A stretch of DNA of 7,830 bases from Bacteroidales bacterium UBA6428. GTDB taxonomy: Bacteria > Bacteroidota > Bacteroidia > Bacteroidales > UBA932. Under the pieces are notes generated by a model. The model saw only the letters and a program-made list of their open reading frames with translations. It was not told where the DNA came from and did not search any database. The translations under genes and the position numbers were made by a program. The stretch is from positions 1 to 7,830 of the forward strand of contig DJOW01000065.1 of assembly GCA_002437305.1 (NCBI GenBank). Direction: 5' to 3'. Positions 5,875 to 7,830 of the stretch are shown here, one piece after another (position 1 is the first letter of the stretch; each line of letters opens with the position of its first letter).

Positions 5875-6663
5875 ATGATAAAGGATTCATTGAATATAAT
5901 CAAGGTCGGGGGAGCGATTGTGGAGAACGAGGAGTCTCTCCAGGGGCTTCTGATGTCGTTCTCAAGCCTCAGGGACAGAAAGATTCTCGTGCACGGAGGC
6001 GGCAAGATCGCCACTGAGGTGGCCGCCAAGCTGGGCGTTGAGACTCAGATGATAGATGGCCGCAGGATCACCAGCGCGGAGATGCTGAAGGTTGTCACTA
6101 TGGTCTATGGCGGTCTTGTCAACAAGAATCTTGTGGCCCGTCTGCAAGCCCTGGGGGTCAACGCCATCGGTCTCACCGGTGCTGATCTGAACCTCATAAT
6201 GAGTGTCAAGAGACCAGTCCAGCCGATCAATTTCGGCTACGTCGGCGACATCAAGTACGTCAACGCCAAGGCCTTGGAGAACCTTCTTGAGTCCGGTGCC
6301 GTGCCTGTTCTCGCCCCGCTGACCCACGACAAGGAAGGCTCTATGCTGAACACCAACGCCGACACCATCGCCTCGTCCGTCGCCCAGACCCTCGCCTCCG
6401 TCTATGACGTGACCCTGACATATTGCTCGTCCACCCCTGGCGTGATGAAGGACTTGAATGACCCATCGAGCGTGATCCCGACCATAACCAGTTCCGATTT
6501 CGCTCCGTTGGTCGCAGACGGCACCATCTCCGAAGGCATGATCCCGAAGCTCCAGAACGCCTTCGAGGCCATCAACTCCGGTGTCTCCCGGGTCGTCATC
6601 ACCTCAGCCTCAGCACTTAATGCCGGCACCACCATCATGGCCGACCCTGAGACCGACGACTAG
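5875..6663 (+). CDS. argB: N-acylglutamate kinase
   Basis: Phosphorylates the gamma-carboxyl of N-acylglutamate with ATP, second step of arginine synthesis. The product is 262 residues with the amino-acid-kinase fold: Lys10-Val-Gly-Gly (10-13), HGGG (40-43), DGRR (61-64), NTNADTIA (159-166) with Asp163, and GMIPK (221-225) with Lys225. These match the catalytic and ATP-binding lysines and aspartate of E. coli ArgB. ATG 5875 was chosen because it leads directly into the first strand LNIIKVGG; an in-frame GTG at 5809 would add 22 atypical residues from the palindromic spacer. There is no N-terminal helix extension of the kind found in arginine-inhibited hexameric kinases, so feedback inhibition by arginine is unlikely (inference). 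It is the last gene of the cluster, with the stop TAG at 6661-6663 followed by TTTTTG. Confidence 0.94.
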   Translation: MIKDSLNIIKVGGAIVENEESLQGLLMSFSSLRDRKILVHGGGKIATEVAAKLGVETQMIDGRRITSAEMLKVVTMVYGGLVNKNLVARLQALGVNAIGLTGADLNLIMSVKRPVQPINFGYVGDIKYVNAKALENLLESGAVPVLAPLTHDKEGSMLNTNADTIASSVAQTLASVYDVTLTYCSSTPGVMKDLNDPSSVIPTITSSDFAPLVADGTISEGMIPKLQNAFEAINSGVSRVVITSASALNAGTTIMADPETDD

Positions 6664-6721
6664 TTTTTGTTCTGCACTGTCGTAATCAGCAAAGACTCTC
6701 GGTGGCATTTTTGCGCAATAA

Positions 6722-6759
6722 TGTTACCCAGGGGTGCCAATATGCAAACCCGGGTAACA
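6722..6759. repeat. Hairpin element downstream of argB
   Basis: TGTTACCC (6722-6729) pairs perfectly with GGGTAACA (6752-6759). After a 2-nt bulge, GGGT (6732-6735) pairs with ACCC (6748-6751), closing a 12-nt loop. It lies 58 bp after the argB stop in the spacer between convergent genes. It is preceded by GCATTTTTGCGC rather than followed by a T-tract, so it is not a textbook intrinsic terminator in either direction. It is more likely a palindromic repeat, perhaps with a message-end role. Confidence 0.5.
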
Positions 6760-6827
6760 ATTTAGCCCATAATCGCGTTGTCCAAGAGAACCGGCAAGCT
6801 CCGACAAGATCATTATTTGGCAATATC

Positions 6828-6863
6828 GCTCCCGTCGCAGTGAAATTTCACTATGACGGGAGC
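6828..6863. repeat. 36-bp near-perfect palindrome between convergent genes
   Basis: The two 18-bp halves are complementary at 16 of 18 positions. GCTCCCGTC (6828-6836) pairs with GACGGGAGC (6855-6863), a 3-nt internal loop (GCA/TAT) follows, and the centre is the perfect palindrome GTGAAATTTCAC (6840-6851). It is the strongest dyad in the window and lies in the spacer between argB (+) and the helicase-like gene (-), a good place for a bidirectional terminator. On the + strand it is followed by ATTTTGG, only a weak T-run. It could equally be one copy of a dispersed palindromic repeat. Confidence 0.65.
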
Positions 6864-6945
6864 ATTTTGGTGCGAAAACGTTCTTCCCGCCAACCAACCG
6901 CTCCTTACAAAGCTTGTGTAGGTGCGAGATTCCGCATGTGTGATT

Positions 6946-7830
6946 CTACACGGACAGATAGTCTTTCTCAAAGGCTGAGGGGAAGCGGAATCTGGATTCG
7001 CGGTCGGAGAATCTGACGGTGATGTAATTGTCATCTATGAATATGACCGTGCCGGGGCCGAGGCTTTTGTGGGTGACGGAATCGCCGGGCTTGATGTCAT
7101 TCCACGTCTTGTGTGAAAATGCTTCTCCGGCAGAAGAACCGTGTCCCAATGTGGATTCGCCATCCTTTTCGGCCAAAGGCAAAGTCTTCTCCTGCCTGCC
7201 GGCCGTGGAGGCGTCAGTGGTCAGGTTCTCTGCAGCACCGCATCGTACAATGCGATTTTCCACATGCTCAGCCGCATCAGCGGGCAGGGTATCGGCGGCA
7301 CAAGATTCATCGGCATCGATTAATCTGTTCTTCGTGGATATGAACTTAAGGGAATCCACGGCTCTGCCTGCCGCAGTCCCGACCTTGGAGGTGTCGATTG
7401 CGGTGTCCCAAAGACCGACCACGGTGCCTGAATGCCTGTCGATTCCGGTATATTCAAGGGAAGAGTCCTCGTAGCGCTTGAACTTGTAGACAGCGTCGTT
7501 CATCAGCTCGCCGTTGAATACACCGAGGCTCACGAGCAGGCTGAAATCCCTGAGGGTCAGGCCTGTGACCTTGCGGAAGAGTTCCGGCTCAAGCTGCTCG
7601 ATGACGTCCTTGAGGCAATATTCCCGGAAATCGGTCAGGTACATGAACACCGGGATGCGGGTCGCGAATTTGATGAGTTTCTCCTGAATCTCCTTCCGCT
7701 TGCTCTTGAACTCCTTCTCCTCCTCGCTCAAACGCTTCTTTTCCGAGGCGGAGAGGCCATCGCCCTTCTCTTTCTTGGTGTTCTTGACGTGCTCGGACTT
7801 GTTGATGATGGTCTCGATGTCGGAGTTGAG
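6946..7830 (-). CDS. C-terminus of a DEAD/DEAH helicase-like (type III Res-like) protein, partial
   Basis: The reading frame is open from the right edge to a TAG at 6946-6948, giving 294 residues of a protein whose start lies outside the window. The first ~145 residues are charged, then helical: NSDIETIINKSEH, KRKEIQEKLIKFATRIPVF, TGLTLRDFSLLVSLGVF and NDAVYKFKRYEDSSLEYTG. I recognise this as the usual tail of large Bacteroidales proteins annotated as DEAD/DEAH helicase or type III restriction Res subunit. No helicase motif is within the window, so the assignment rests on that tail alone. A low-complexity, Ala/Ser/Asp/Glu-rich linker follows (about 7108-7395). The last ~50 residues (6949-7107) contain GDSVTHKSLGPGTVIFID and look like a small beta-barrel of the SH3/Tudor or CarD-like type found at helicase ends. 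It is convergent with argB and has no pathway link to the arg genes. A TTG at 7729-7731 is internal, not the start. Confidence 0.6.
   Translation of the reverse strand, partial: LNSDIETIINKSEHVKNTKKEKGDGLSASEKKRLSEEEKEFKSKRKEIQEKLIKFATRIPVFMYLTDFREYCLKDVIEQLEPELFRKVTGLTLRDFSLLVSLGVFNGELMNDAVYKFKRYEDSSLEYTGIDRHSGTVVGLWDTAIDTSKVGTAAGRAVDSLKFISTKNRLIDADESCAADTLPADAAEHVENRIVRCGAAENLTTDASTAGRQEKTLPLAEKDGESTLGHGSSAGEAFSHKTWNDIKPGDSVTHKSLGPGTVIFIDDNYITVRFSDRESRFRFPSAFEKDYLSV

Noticed and set aside
5885..5895. ATTCATTGAAT dyad at the argB start as an ArgR box
   Set aside because: The half-sites are in the reverse order (ATTCA then TGAAT) with a 1-bp gap, unlike the ARG box, and they lie inside coding sequence.
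5809..6663. Longer argB starting at GTG 5809
   Set aside because: The added 22 residues come from the dyad-rich spacer and do not look like the N-helix of arginine-sensitive kinases; ATG 5875 gives a standard start.
6916..6951. GTGTAG/CTACAC inverted repeat at the end of the helicase-like gene as its terminator
   Set aside because: A 6-bp stem with a 24-nt loop, overlapping the stop codon and lacking a T-tract on the - strand; too weak to call.
6702..7016. 104-codon open frame on the + strand after argB
   Set aside because: It runs through two palindromes and into the end of the convergent gene. The VKFH.DGS string it encodes also appears in the opposite-strand frame 6813-7034 because both read the same palindrome.
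7028..7474. 148-codon open frame on the + strand, opposite the helicase-like gene
   Set aside because: It covers the low-complexity linker of the - strand gene. The - strand frame is open over the whole 885 bp and carries a recognised tail.

Overview
The window looks like chromosomal DNA of a Bacteroidales-type member of the Bacteroidetes. Three things point that way: the gene order argR, GNAT acyltransferase, argG, argC, argD, argF'; an argF' product of the succinylornithine carbamoyltransferase type; and A/T-rich start regions with few Shine-Dalgarno sequences plus a TAnnTTTG-type -7 promoter element ahead of the cluster. The species cannot be told from the sequence. The genes have fairly high GC and the spacers carry palindromic repeats, so an uncultured gut-type Bacteroidales is plausible.

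Layout. Positions 1-99 hold the unrecognised tail of a + strand reading frame. A short control region follows (about 89-153), with a candidate promoter and two near-identical 16-bp direct repeats that resemble ArgR operators. The + strand arginine cluster runs from 154 to 6663: argR; a single-domain GNAT acyltransferase, probably the N-acylglutamate synthase of the pathway; argG (stop/start overlap); a 117-bp multi-hairpin repeat; argC; a second, short palindromic repeat; argD; argF' (4-bp overlap with argD); a 113-nt spacer with overlapping dyads; and argB. The 282-bp spacer 6664-6945 between convergent genes holds two strong palindromes and no convincing gene. The - strand from 7830 to 6946 carries the C-terminal 294 residues of a large protein that resembles the end of Bacteroidales DEAD/DEAH-helicase (type III restriction Res-like) proteins.

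How the genes work together. Glutamate is N-acylated (GNAT product), phosphorylated (ArgB), reduced (ArgC) and transaminated (ArgD) to N-acylornithine. ArgF' then carbamoylates the still acylated ornithine to N-acylcitrulline. After deacylation, ArgG joins citrulline to aspartate. Proline 90 in ArgF' predicts that the acyl group is succinyl, as shown for Bacteroides fragilis, not acetyl. The deacylase/desuccinylase (argE-like), argH and carAB are not in the window and must lie elsewhere. ArgR, encoded first, probably represses its own operon with arginine as co-repressor.

The most interesting items are the tandem ArgR-box-like repeats around the promoter, the single-domain acyltransferase with a four-cysteine C-terminal region, the multi-hairpin element between argG and argC, the competing stems ahead of argB, and the 36-bp palindrome between the convergent genes. 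No CRISPR array, tRNA, rRNA, insertion sequence or clear defence system is visible, apart from the partial helicase-like gene at the right edge.
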